A stretch of 64,000 bases of DNA from Enterobacter kobei (lineage in GTDB: Bacteria > Pseudomonadota > Gammaproteobacteria > Enterobacterales > Enterobacteriaceae). Below, one piece after another: positions 54,820 to 63,547 of this stretch (its first letter is position 1; each line of letters starts with the position of its first letter). The translations under genes were made by a program, and so were the position numbers. The stretch lies in contig NZ_AP024590.1 in the NCBI RefSeq assembly GCF_018323985.1, positions 2,914,001-2,978,000 on the forward strand, read 5' to 3'. Under the pieces are notes generated by a model, which saw only the letters and a list, made by a program, of their open reading frames with translations, was not told the DNA's origin and ran no database searches.

Positions 54820-56766
54820 TTACTCGCGCGCCAGCGCATCCACCGGATCCAGCCGTGCCGCATTGCGCGCGGGTAGCCAGCCAAAGAGCACGCCGGTGAA
54901 GGTTGAACAAATAAACGCCGTCAGCAGCGCCACCGGAGAAAAACCGATCTCCCAGCCGGGGAGGAATATTTGCAGCGTAAAGGCAATCAGCATGGATAAA
55001 CTCACGCCGAGCGCCCCGCCCACCAGACACACCAGCACTGCCTCGATCAGAAACTGTGACAGCACGTCGCTGGCCCGCGCCCCGACCGCCATCCTGATGC
55101 CGATCTCACGGGTACGCTCCGTCACGGACACCAGCATGATATTCATCACGCCAATACCGCCGACCAACAGCGAGATCACCGCCACCAGCGTCAGGAACAG
55201 CTGTAATGTACGTGTGGTCTTTTCGGCGGTTTTCAAGATGCCGTCCATATTCCAGGTGAAGAAATCTTTTTTACCATGGCGCAGGGTGAGCAGTCGCGTC
55301 AGCTGCTGATCCGCCTGTTCACTGCTGTAACCCTCTTTCACCCGCACGGTGATCGAGTTCAGCCAGGACTGGCCCATAATGCGTCCGGACATGGTGGTAT
55401 AGGGCAACCAGACGCGCAGAATTTTGCTGCTGCCAAACATCGACTGCTTCTCTTCCGCCACACCAATCACCGTTGCGGGCATATTACCGACGAGGATCAC
55501 CTCGCCCACCACCTTCGCTTTATTGGGGAAAAGCTGCCGCCGGGTATTGGCGTCCAGCACCACCACCTGGGCGCGCCCTTTCAGCTGTTCATCGTTAAAG
55601 GTCGCCCCTTCGCTGAAGGTCATGCCGTAGACGTTAAAATATTGCCCGCTAACGCCGTTTGCGCTGGAGGCCACATCAATGCCGCCGTAACGTAAACGCA
55701 GACTCTGCGACACCGCAGGTGTAGCGGAGCTGACCCACGGCTGTTTCTGGATGGCATTCAGATCGTCATATTTCAGCGACTGCTGATACTGCGGATCGTC
55801 ATCACCAAAATCCTTGCCGGGATACACATCAATGGTATTGGTACCGATGGCGCGAATATCCGCCAGTACCAGCTGTTTGGCCGCATCGCCCACCACCACA
55901 ATCGACACCACCGAGGCGATACCGATAATGATCCCGAGCATCGTCAGCAGAGTACGCATTTTATTGGCCGCCATCGCCCGCCATGCCATGGTCAGCGCTT
56001 CGCGAAAGCCGCTGCTGAACTGCCGCCAGCCACTTTCCGGCGGGGTGTGCAGGTGCAGCCCGGCATTTGCTGCCGGACGGGGGCGCGGGGGCGGATTGCT
56101 GATGATCTCCCCATCGCGGATCTCAATAATACGCTCGGCCTGCGCGGCCACCAGCGGGTCGTGGGTAACGATGATCACCGTGTGGCCGTTGTCGCGCAGC
56201 TGGTGGAGGATCGCCATCACCTCTTCACCCGAGCGGGTGTCCAGCGCCCCGGTGGGTTCATCGGCAAGGATCACCTGGCCGCCGTTCATCAGCGCGCGGG
56301 CAATACTGACGCGCTGCTGCTGACCGCCGGAGAGCTGTGAAGGCTGATAACTTTCCCGCTCGCCCAGCCCCAGTCGTTGCAGTAACTCGTGCGCCCGTTG
56401 CAGGCGCGCTTTACGCTCGGTACCCGCGTAGACTGCCGGCACTTCCACGTTCTGCGCCGCCGTCAGGTGTGACAGCAAATGGTAGCGCTGAAAGATAAAG
56501 CCAAAATGCTCGCGGCGCAGCCGTGCCAGCGCGTCTTTATCCAGCAAGGCGACATCGCTGCCCGCTACGCGATAGGTGCCGCTGGAGGGCTTATCCAGGC
56601 AACCAAGAATATTCATCAGCGTCGATTTACCGGAGCCGGACGCGCCGACAATCGCCACCATTTCACCCGCTTCAATGCTAAGCGTGATCCCCTTTAGCAC
56701 CTCCACCTGGCCTTCGCCGGAGGGATAGCTGCGGCGTATGTCACGCAGTTCAAGCAATGCCGTCAT
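54820..56766 (-). CDS. macB: Macrolide export ATP-binding/permease protein MacB
   Basis: Mechanotransmission ABC transporter that works with MacA and TolC to expel macrolides, enterotoxin STII and protoporphyrin in E. coli. The 648 residues match E. coli. The N-terminal ATPase has Walker A GASGSGKSTLMNILGC near residue 41, signature LSGGQQQR and Walker B VILADEPTGALD. Four membrane helices, the first near residue 275, flank a large periplasmic domain. The start overlaps the macA stop by four bases (ATGA). Confidence 0.98.
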   Translation of the reverse strand: MTALLELRDIRRSYPSGEGQVEVLKGITLSIEAGEMVAIVGASGSGKSTLMNILGCLDKPSSGTYRVAGSDVALLDKDALARLRREHFGFIFQRYHLLSHLTAAQNVEVPAVYAGTERKARLQRAHELLQRLGLGERESYQPSQLSGGQQQRVSIARALMNGGQVILADEPTGALDTRSGEEVMAILHQLRDNGHTVIIVTHDPLVAAQAERIIEIRDGEIISNPPPRPRPAANAGLHLHTPPESGWRQFSSGFREALTMAWRAMAANKMRTLLTMLGIIIGIASVVSIVVVGDAAKQLVLADIRAIGTNTIDVYPGKDFGDDDPQYQQSLKYDDLNAIQKQPWVSSATPAVSQSLRLRYGGIDVASSANGVSGQYFNVYGMTFSEGATFNDEQLKGRAQVVVLDANTRRQLFPNKAKVVGEVILVGNMPATVIGVAEEKQSMFGSSKILRVWLPYTTMSGRIMGQSWLNSITVRVKEGYSSEQADQQLTRLLTLRHGKKDFFTWNMDGILKTAEKTTRTLQLFLTLVAVISLLVGGIGVMNIMLVSVTERTREIGIRMAVGARASDVLSQFLIEAVLVCLVGGALGVSLSMLIAFTLQIFLPGWEIGFSPVALLTAFICSTFTGVLFGWLPARNAARLDPVDALARE

Positions 56767-57878
56767 GGCGCCACTCCGGGCGTCGTGGTGCCCGTCACCA
56801 CTTCATCGCCCGCTTCCAGACCTTTGGTCACTTCCACATCAGTGTCGTTACGCGCGCCAATAGTCACTTCACGCTCGCGGGTTTCGCCATTACGCAGCAG
56901 CGTAACCTTGTAACGGTTATCGCCGATCGGATCGCCCAACGCCGACAGCGGCACGGTAAGCACATTTTTCACGCCTGAGAGCTGAATATGCACCTGCGCG
57001 GTCATCTCCAGACGCAGCACGCCTTTCGGGTTCGGTACTTCAAAACGGGCATGATAAAAAATCGCGTCATTCACTTTTTCCGGCGTCGGCAGAATATCTT
57101 TCAGTACGCCTTCGTAGCGGGTCAGCGGATCGCCCAGTACGGTAAACCAGGCTTTCTGGCCGGGTTTCAAATGGATCACATCGGCTTCTGAGACCTGGGC
57201 TTTCACCAGCATGGTGCTCATGTCCGCCAGCGTCAGAATGTTCGGCGCCTGTTGTGCGGCAATCACCGTCTGGCCCTGCAGGGTAGTGATTTGCGTCACT
57301 TCCCCGGCCATCGGTGCAACAATGCGCGTGTAGTCCAGGTTGGTTTTGGCGGTATCCAGCGTCGCCTGATTGCGCTTGATTTGCGCGTCGATCGTGCCGA
57401 TCTGTGCCTCTTTCACCGCCAGTTCCGTGATGGCTTTATCGAGATCCTGACGCGATACCGCCTGGGTTTTCGCCAGTTGTTGCTGTCGGGTTAGCGTCAC
57501 CTGCGCGAGACGTCTTTCAGCATCGGCCTGACGGCGCTGCGCGCGCAGTTCCATCAGCGTGGCTTCCACCTCTTTGATCTGGTTCTGTGCCTGCTCCGGA
57601 TCGATAACGCCCAGCAACTGATCTTTCTTCACCTTGTCGCCAATATTTACCGACAGGGTCTTCAGCTGGCCGCTCACCTGCGCACCGACATCCACTTTGC
57701 GCAGCGCGTCCAGTTTGCCGGTCGCCAGCACGCTTTGCTGTAAATCAGCAGGCCGGACAATTAGCGTCTGGTACTGCGGTAGCGGCGCATTAAGCTGCCG
57801 CCACAGCCAGAATCCGGCAACCAGCACCAGCACGGTCAGCAGCAATAAAACCTTCCTGCGTTTTCCCTTGAGCTTCAT
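56763..57878 (-). CDS. macA: Periplasmic adaptor MacA of the MacAB-TolC pump
   Basis: Membrane-fusion protein joining MacB to TolC. The ATG ending at 57878 (MKLKGKRRKVLLLL) gives 371 residues as in E. coli; 13 extra upstream codons are not needed. An N-terminal membrane anchor (about 8-26) leads into a lipoyl-like domain (VDVGAQVSGQLKTLSV), a long alpha-hairpin (about 100-180) and beta-barrel and membrane-proximal domains. The upstream gap is shared with divergent ybjX and contains a PhoP-box-like motif. Confidence 0.98.
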   Translation of the reverse strand: MKLKGKRRKVLLLLTVLVLVAGFWLWRQLNAPLPQYQTLIVRPADLQQSVLATGKLDALRKVDVGAQVSGQLKTLSVNIGDKVKKDQLLGVIDPEQAQNQIKEVEATLMELRAQRRQADAERRLAQVTLTRQQQLAKTQAVSRQDLDKAITELAVKEAQIGTIDAQIKRNQATLDTAKTNLDYTRIVAPMAGEVTQITTLQGQTVIAAQQAPNILTLADMSTMLVKAQVSEADVIHLKPGQKAWFTVLGDPLTRYEGVLKDILPTPEKVNDAIFYHARFEVPNPKGVLRLEMTAQVHIQLSGVKNVLTVPLSALGDPIGDNRYKVTLLRNGETREREVTIGARNDTDVEVTKGLEAGDEVVTGTTTPGVAP

Positions 57879-57924
57879 ATTTATTCCAGTAATTGAGCTG
57901 ACTTCAGTAAAGACCAATTCTACC

Positions 57925-57941
57925 TAAACGGCGTGTCAACG
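57925..57941 (-). promoter_or_regulatory. PhoP-box-like direct repeat between macA and ybjX
   Basis: On the minus strand CGTTGA-N5-CGTTTA has the 11-base period of the PhoP box (T/G)GTTTA-N5-(T/G)GTTTA, with three mismatches in all. It is about 50 bases before the macA start. macAB is PhoP-controlled in Salmonella and ybjX relatives belong to PhoP regulons; the match is imperfect. Confidence 0.35.
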
Positions 57942-58036
57942 AAACCCCACCTTTATTGTATCTCGCGATCCTATTGAGGTGGCGTTGATAGTGCACTTGT
58001 TGAAATGAAAGCCTGTTTATTACGCGCAGGTTGATC

Positions 58037-58990
58037 ATGTCTACATTCGTCGCCACACCACACTCTGCATTGCCGCAGCCCAAAACAGGCTGGCAGCTTT
58101 TCCGCCATTTAGCCACCGGCATGCTGACGCCCGGACTTGCCTGGCAAAACCCGGCCTACCGCCGGAAGTTTATGCTTCGCTCACTGGCGACGCCTTTTGC
58201 TACCGCAAAATGGATGTCCATCCTTGTCAGACAACCGCGCCTGTTGCAACTGCTGAACGCGCAACCGGGTCTGCCGTGCCGTCTGCATCGCCCGTGGTTA
58301 TCCGTGAACACCACACGTCAGACAGCGATTGACGCGCTGAGCTGGCACTATCAAAGCCTGGCGCAGCAACTGCCTGCGGCGGTGCTCAACGGCTATCTTT
58401 CCCGCCAGGGCGTGGCGCTGGCAACCCTCACCGGCAAAGACGAGCAGAATTACAGCCTGCGCCTGCGCGCGGATGCGATGCTGGATAAAGAAGGCGAAGC
58501 GACGCTGGTATTTTGCAATGCAGAACAGACGGTGCTGGCGGAGCTGACCTTTACCCTGTGCCGGATGAATGACCGGAATACGCTCTATATTGGCGGTTTG
58601 CAGGGGGCGAAAGCGCATGTCGATCATCAGTTGATCCAGAGCGCCACCAAAGCCTGTCACGGCCTGTTCCCGAAACGCCTGCTGGTGGAAGCGGCAATGG
58701 CGATGGGCGAAAAGCTGGCGGTGCAGCAGATCCTTGCGGTCAGCAATAATACGCATATTTATCGCAACTGGCGCTATCGGCAGAAAAAGCAGGACAAACT
58801 GCATGCCGATTATGACAGCTTCTGGCTGTCGCTGGGCGGTGAGCCGACCTCAGCGGGTGATTATCAGATGCCGCTGACCATGCCGCGCAAACCGATGGAA
58901 GAGATTGCCAGCAAAAAACGTGCAGAGTATCGCCGCCGTTACGACCTGCTGGACAGCCTGCTGACCCAGGTGCAGCAGGTGATGGGTTAA
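58037..58990 (+). CDS. ybjX: VirK/YbjX-family protein (DUF535)
   Basis: Member of the DUF535 family that includes Shigella/Salmonella VirK and YbjX (SomA), linked to PhoPQ and to resistance to cationic peptides. The biochemical function is not known. The ATG at 58037 gives 317 residues; a TTG two codons earlier is a less likely start. Conserved parts are the LSWHYQSLAQQLPAAV region, YIGGLQGAKA and AMGEKLAVQQILAVSNNTHIYR. It has no signal peptide. It overlaps the convergent ybjD by four bases. Confidence 0.9.
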   Translation: MSTFVATPHSALPQPKTGWQLFRHLATGMLTPGLAWQNPAYRRKFMLRSLATPFATAKWMSILVRQPRLLQLLNAQPGLPCRLHRPWLSVNTTRQTAIDALSWHYQSLAQQLPAAVLNGYLSRQGVALATLTGKDEQNYSLRLRADAMLDKEGEATLVFCNAEQTVLAELTFTLCRMNDRNTLYIGGLQGAKAHVDHQLIQSATKACHGLFPKRLLVEAAMAMGEKLAVQQILAVSNNTHIYRNWRYRQKKQDKLHADYDSFWLSLGGEPTSAGDYQMPLTMPRKPMEEIASKKRAEYRRRYDLLDSLLTQVQQVMG

Positions 58991-60639
58991 TCTGCCCGCC
59001 CGCGTGCCAGCCACAGCACGCGGGAAAACATCTTGCGCAGCAGTACCGGCACGGCGTCAACGCCGCGTCGTCCCGCCTCCATCGCTACTTCTATCGCCAG
59101 ATCCGGTTTCGATGAGCGGTGAATGGCTTTGATAATGACCCGCCGCATATTCATCGGCACGTTTTCCGGCAGTTGTGCCACCCGGTGATAAACGTCAGCA
59201 AACCCCTCCCGGTACATAAAATGTTCCATGTCCATCGCCGGTAAGGCTGTCAGGTGATCGCGTTCCTGATCGCCGTCGAGCATGCTACGGGCGGTAGCCG
59301 CATATTTTTTCCCCGCCTCGTCACCGTCCACCAGCACGTGCCACTCAATGCCCATCCGGCGAGCGAATTTGATCAGCGGTTTAAGGCCGGACTGCGCGAA
59401 CTCGATCACTTTGATCCCTTCGGCGTCAAAGTGGTGACCACACTGGCGTGCCAGTTCGCTAATCACCCAGGTTTCGGTTTCCCCTTCCACCAGCAGCCAG
59501 CAGCGGGCAAACAGCGAGGAAGGCCGGTTGGCGCGGATATGAAAGGCAATGCGGCGGCTATCTTCAGCGTTCATACCGCCCGGTCCCAGACGCCAGGCCG
59601 CGATGCGTGAGGAGCCGCGCACCAGCCGACAGACATGCTCCACTGGCGTCAGCGACAGCAGCTCGCCGGAGTTGGTAGTGGTAATGCGCTGCAATGGCAG
59701 CAGGTTCAGCAACTGCCAGGCCACCGACAGCATAATCGGGTGCAGACGCGTTTCCGGATCTTCAATCAACAGTAGCGGCCGCGCGTCTTTATCGAGACGG
59801 ATGGTGCCTTTCGCCTGTAACAAGGTAGAGAACAGGCCAAGCAAAATCACCCGATGGCTGCGGCCGCCGGGTTTGTCGATCATGCGATTAATGATATCGA
59901 GATAGCGCCAACTGCGCTGTTCATCATGCGAGTGACGGCGCATCAGCCGGTGTCGCGCCTGGCTGCTGCCCTGTTCAGCAAAATAGTGCTCCAGCAGTTG
60001 CACCATCGCCGTCAGGCCGTGGCGGATCTGACTGTCACTGAGATTTTGCGGACGCGATACCAGCTCACGGGCGAGGAAATCAAGCTGGCGGGCGGTGACA
60101 TCCACCTCCGGGACGTCTGGCACCGTGCCGTTGCGAATGCGGCGCATAAAGCGCGCGTCACGCAGCCGTAGCACCGGCATCAGGCGCACCAGATGCCGCG
60201 CCTGCTCGTCGATGTCAGTCAGCGGCAACAGTTGCCCTTTGGCATCCAGAAATCCGCGTAAGGTCATCACGCTGCCGTCTTCTCCCAGCTCGCCCTCCAG
60301 CCGGTAAAAAATGCGGTAATGGCCGTCGTCTCCGGCGGTCCAACACCCGGCAAGCGGCCGGTAGCGACGGCCAAGGCGGTGCCCCGGTTCCGTTTCGCGG
60401 AAGGTCAGAATGATATGCAGATGGTGTTCCCGCCCCAGCACATCTCCGGGCGGAAACCAGAAATCGTCGCGGGTGAAATGATAAAGCGTGGCATCGGGAG
60501 ATAATAACAGCGTCAACGCATCCAGCAGACTGGATTTGCCCCAGGCGTTTTCGCCAATCAGCACGTTATTGTGTTCCAGCAGCAGGGATAATCGGTTAAT
60601 GCCCCGAAATCCGGCAATTTCAACGCGTTCCAGAAACAT
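58987..60639 (-). CDS. ybjD: OLD-family ATP-dependent endonuclease-like protein YbjD
   Basis: Protein with a SMC/ABC-type ATPase and a TOPRIM nuclease domain, the OLD architecture. Function in enterobacteria is not established; relatives act in phage exclusion or in DNA repair. The ATG ending at 60639, with GGAG upstream, gives 550 residues (E. coli 552). Walker A GENAWGKSSLLDAL starts near residue 29 and the ABC-like LLIEDPETRLHP gives Walker B near the middle. The TOPRIM part has LLVEGETETWV and LVDGDEAGKKYA, its acidic metal ligands. The C terminus ends ARGRAD, overlapping ybjX by four bases. Confidence 0.93.
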   Translation of the reverse strand: MFLERVEIAGFRGINRLSLLLEHNNVLIGENAWGKSSLLDALTLLLSPDATLYHFTRDDFWFPPGDVLGREHHLHIILTFRETEPGHRLGRRYRPLAGCWTAGDDGHYRIFYRLEGELGEDGSVMTLRGFLDAKGQLLPLTDIDEQARHLVRLMPVLRLRDARFMRRIRNGTVPDVPEVDVTARQLDFLARELVSRPQNLSDSQIRHGLTAMVQLLEHYFAEQGSSQARHRLMRRHSHDEQRSWRYLDIINRMIDKPGGRSHRVILLGLFSTLLQAKGTIRLDKDARPLLLIEDPETRLHPIMLSVAWQLLNLLPLQRITTTNSGELLSLTPVEHVCRLVRGSSRIAAWRLGPGGMNAEDSRRIAFHIRANRPSSLFARCWLLVEGETETWVISELARQCGHHFDAEGIKVIEFAQSGLKPLIKFARRMGIEWHVLVDGDEAGKKYAATARSMLDGDQERDHLTALPAMDMEHFMYREGFADVYHRVAQLPENVPMNMRRVIIKAIHRSSKPDLAIEVAMEAGRRGVDAVPVLLRKMFSRVLWLARGRAD

Positions 60640-60840
60640 TATTTCTCCCGCAAAAAGGCGCTCCATAGTGTGAAACAGTATAGCGGGACAGCAAAAAGTA
60701 AAATATGGCGTCAGCCGACAGAATAGCCGTGCTCCGCAACTGCATAATATTTCTTTATTTTTGCTTCTTTACTCACTTAAGCGGATTGAGTAGTGTGTGA
60801 AGGCGCACTTTCATTTCTATGCATAGGATCCAGGCTGTTC

Positions 60841-61740
60841 ATGTTATCAGGACTACTTATCATACTTATCCCGCTGATTGTGGGTTATCTCATTCCCCTG
60901 CACCACACCGCCGCGCTTAAGCTGATCAATCGCTTATTAAGCTGGATCGTGTATGTCATTCTGTTTTTTATGGGGATAAGCCTGGCCTTTCTCGATAATC
61001 TGGCGAGCAATTTGCTGGCGATACTGCATTATTCCGCGGTCAGTATTGTGGTGATTTTGCTGTGTAATATTGCCGCGCTGCTGTGGCTTGAGCGCGCCCT
61101 CCCCTGGCGTCATCAGCACCAGCAGGAAAAATTACCCTCGCGCATTGCCATGGCGCTGGAATCGCTAAAACTGTGCGGCGTGGTGCTGATCGGTTTTATT
61201 ATCGGCCTGAGCGGGCTGGCATTTTTGCAGCACGCTACCGAAGCCAGCGAATATACGCTGATTTTCCTGCTGTTCCTGATAGGTATTCAGCTGCGTAATA
61301 ACGGCATGACGTTAAAACAGATCGTGCTTAACCGTCGCGGGATGATTGTCGCAGTAGTGGTCCTGTTCAGCTCGCTGGCGGGCGGCATTATCAATGCGCT
61401 GATCCTCGGCCTGCCGCTGAAAACCGGTTTAGCGATGGCATCCGGCTTCGGCTGGTATTCCCTCTCCGGGATCCTGCTGACCGAATCCTTTGGCCCGGTC
61501 ATTGGCAGCGCCGCCTTTTTTAACGACCTGGGACGTGAGCTGATCGCCATCATGCTGATCCCGGCGCTGGTGCGGCGCAGTCGCTCTACCGCGCTGGGGT
61601 TATGCGGTGCCACTTCCATGGACTTTACGCTGCCGGTGCTGCAACGCAGCGGCGGGCTGGAGATGGTGCCCGCCGCCATTGTGCACGGATTTGTGCTCAG
61701 CCTGCTGGTGCCGCTGTTAATGGCCTTTTTCTCTGCCTGA
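60841..61740 (+). CDS. lysO: L-lysine exporter LysO (YbjE)
   Basis: Inner-membrane exporter of lysine and its antimetabolite thialysine; ArgP-regulated in E. coli. The ATG at 60841 gives 299 residues, equal to E. coli. About eight membrane segments are visible. The conserved FFMGISLAFLDNLASN (with the essential Asp) and SGFGWYSLSGILLTESFGPVIGSAAFFND segments are present, as is GATSMDFTLPVLQR (second Asp). A purine-rich AGGAT site precedes the start. The 201-base gap to ybjD holds the promoter region. Confidence 0.96.
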   Translation: MLSGLLIILIPLIVGYLIPLHHTAALKLINRLLSWIVYVILFFMGISLAFLDNLASNLLAILHYSAVSIVVILLCNIAALLWLERALPWRHQHQQEKLPSRIAMALESLKLCGVVLIGFIIGLSGLAFLQHATEASEYTLIFLLFLIGIQLRNNGMTLKQIVLNRRGMIVAVVVLFSSLAGGIINALILGLPLKTGLAMASGFGWYSLSGILLTESFGPVIGSAAFFNDLGRELIAIMLIPALVRRSRSTALGLCGATSMDFTLPVLQRSGGLEMVPAAIVHGFVLSLLVPLLMAFFSA

Positions 61741-61749
61741 TACCCCTTC

Positions 61750-61769
61750 GGCGGTAGGTCACTACCGCC
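61750..61769. repeat. Hairpin after lysO
   Basis: GGCGGTAG (61750-61757) pairs perfectly with CTACCGCC (61762-61769). No T run follows, so it is not a standard intrinsic terminator; it may still end or protect lysO mRNA. Confidence 0.5.
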
Positions 61770-61774
61770 TGAAA

Positions 61775-61788
61775 TTGCGTTAAATCAA
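61775..61788 (+). promoter_or_regulatory. FNR-like site upstream of hcp
   Basis: TTGCG-TTAA-ATCAA keeps one perfect half (ATCAA) and differs from TTGAT at two bases in the other. hcp-hcr is FNR-activated in E. coli, so this is a reasonable candidate. Confidence 0.5.
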
Positions 61789-61847
61789 TCTCTCTGCAAG
61801 TAGTCCTAAAAATCACTTTAATCCCCGGCGCCAGCGGCATAACCTTA

Positions 61848-61870
61848 AACATGCATTTTAAATATAACTT
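61848..61870 (+). promoter_or_regulatory. NsrR-like operator upstream of hcp
   Basis: AACATGCATTT-T-AAATATAACTT has the 11-1-11 dyad of NsrR sites, left half close to AAGATGCATTT. It lies 14 bases before the hcp ATG, where repression of hcp-hcr by NsrR is known in E. coli. Confidence 0.7.
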
Positions 61871-61884
61871 ATACAGGTGTGATC

Positions 61885-63537
61885 ATGTTTTGTGTGCAAT
61901 GTGAGCAAACTATCCGTACTCCGGCTGGCAACGGCTGTTCTTACGCGCAGGGGATGTGCGGTAAAACCGCAGAAACCTCTGACCTTCAGGATCTGCTGAT
62001 CGCAGCACTGCAAGGCCTGTCCGCCTGGGCCGCGAAAGCCCGCGAATATGACATTATCGATCATGAGATCGATAACTTTGCACCGCGCGCTTTCTTCTCG
62101 ACCTTAACCAACGTTAACTTCGACTCGCCGCGCATCGTTGGCTACGCTCGCGACGCCATTGCCAAACGCGAGGCGTTAAAAGCGCTGTGCCTGAGTATCG
62201 ATCCGGCTGCCAGCGTGGATAATCCCATGGCAGACCTGCAACTGGTAAGCGACGACCTGGGTGATTTACAGCGTCAGGCAGAAGCATTCACCCCCAACAA
62301 AGACAAAGCCGACATCGGCGACAATATTCTTGGACTGCGCCTGCTGTGCCTGTACGGCCTGAAAGGGGCTGCGGCCTATATGGAACACGCCCACGTGCTG
62401 GGTCAGTACGATAACGCCATCTACGCCCAGTACCATAAAATCATGGCGTGGCTCGGCACCTGGCCTGCGGACATGAACGCGCTGCTGGAATGTTCGATGG
62501 AAATCGGCCAGATGAACTTCAAAGTGATGAGCATCCTCGACGCCGGTGAAACCGAAACCTACGGCCATCCGACTCCGACCCAGGTGAACGTCAAAGCCAC
62601 TGCCGGTAAATGTATTCTGATCTCCGGCCACGATTTGAAAGATCTCTATAACCTGCTGCAACAAACCGAAGGCACCGGCGTGAATGTCTACACCCACGGC
62701 GAAATGCTGCCAGCGCACGGTTATCCGGAACTGCGTAAATTTAAACATCTGGTGGGTAACTACGGCAGCGGCTGGCAGAATCAGCAGGTGGAATTCGCCC
62801 GCTTCCCTGGCCCCATCGTGATGACCTCTAACTGCATCATCGATCCGACGGTCGGTGCTTATGACGATCGTATCTGGACGCGCAGCATTGTCGGCTGGCC
62901 AGGCGTGAGCCACCTCGAAGGTGACAATTTTGCGCCGGTGATCGCCCAGGCACAGCAGATGGCGGGCTTCCCGTTCAGTGAAATTGAACACCTGATCACC
63001 GTAGGTTTTGGCCGTCAGACGCTGCTTGGCGCGGCAGATACGCTGATCGACCTGGTGAGCCGTGAAAAACTGCGTCACATCTTCCTGGTGGGCGGCTGCG
63101 ACGGCGCACGTGGTGAGCGTAACTACTTCACCGATTTTGCCACCAGCGTGCCGGAAGACTGCCTGATCCTCACCCTCGCCTGTGGGAAATACCGTTTTAA
63201 CAAGCTGGACTTCGGCAACATTGAAGGGCTGCCGCGTCTGGTGGATGCCGGTCAGTGTAACGATGCTTACTCGGCGATCATTCTGGCGGTCACGCTGGCA
63301 GAAAAACTGGGCTGTGGCGTAAACGATCTGCCGCTGTCGCTGGTGCTTTCCTGGTTTGAACAAAAAGCGATTGTCATTCTGCTGACGCTGCTGTCACTGG
63401 GCGTCACCAATATCGTCACCGGCCCGACCGCGCCAGGCTTCCTGACGCCGGATCTGCTGGCGGTACTAAATGAGAAGTTTGGTCTGCGTTCCGTGACCAC
63501 CGTGGAACAGGATATTCAGCAACTGCTGAGCGCGTAA
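61885..63537 (+). CDS. hcp: Hydroxylamine reductase/NO reductase Hcp (hybrid cluster protein)
   Basis: Iron-sulfur-oxo enzyme that reduces NO to N2O at low concentration in anaerobic cells; hydroxylamine reduction was its first assigned activity. The ATG at 61885 (MFCVQCEQTIRTPAGNGC) gives 550 residues as in E. coli; an ATC-ATG reading two codons earlier is not needed. N-terminal cysteines C3, C6, C18 and C25 bind the proximal Fe-S cluster. The hybrid-cluster ligands appear in GHDLKDLY, HGEMLPAHGYPE, CDGARGE and DAGQCNDAYSA. hcr follows after ten bases. Confidence 0.99.
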   Translation: MFCVQCEQTIRTPAGNGCSYAQGMCGKTAETSDLQDLLIAALQGLSAWAAKAREYDIIDHEIDNFAPRAFFSTLTNVNFDSPRIVGYARDAIAKREALKALCLSIDPAASVDNPMADLQLVSDDLGDLQRQAEAFTPNKDKADIGDNILGLRLLCLYGLKGAAAYMEHAHVLGQYDNAIYAQYHKIMAWLGTWPADMNALLECSMEIGQMNFKVMSILDAGETETYGHPTPTQVNVKATAGKCILISGHDLKDLYNLLQQTEGTGVNVYTHGEMLPAHGYPELRKFKHLVGNYGSGWQNQQVEFARFPGPIVMTSNCIIDPTVGAYDDRIWTRSIVGWPGVSHLEGDNFAPVIAQAQQMAGFPFSEIEHLITVGFGRQTLLGAADTLIDLVSREKLRHIFLVGGCDGARGERNYFTDFATSVPEDCLILTLACGKYRFNKLDFGNIEGLPRLVDAGQCNDAYSAIILAVTLAEKLGCGVNDLPLSLVLSWFEQKAIVILLTLLSLGVTNIVTGPTAPGFLTPDLLAVLNEKFGLRSVTTVEQDIQQLLSA

Positions 63538-63547
63538 GGAGAATGTG

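Noticed and set aside
57998..58019. Pair of TGTTGA/TGTTTA hexamers before ybjX as a PhoP box
   Set aside because: Their period is 16 bases rather than the 11 needed for a PhoP box.
62266..63363. 365-codon open frame antisense to hcp
   Set aside because: Shadow of a conserved gene, no independent signals.
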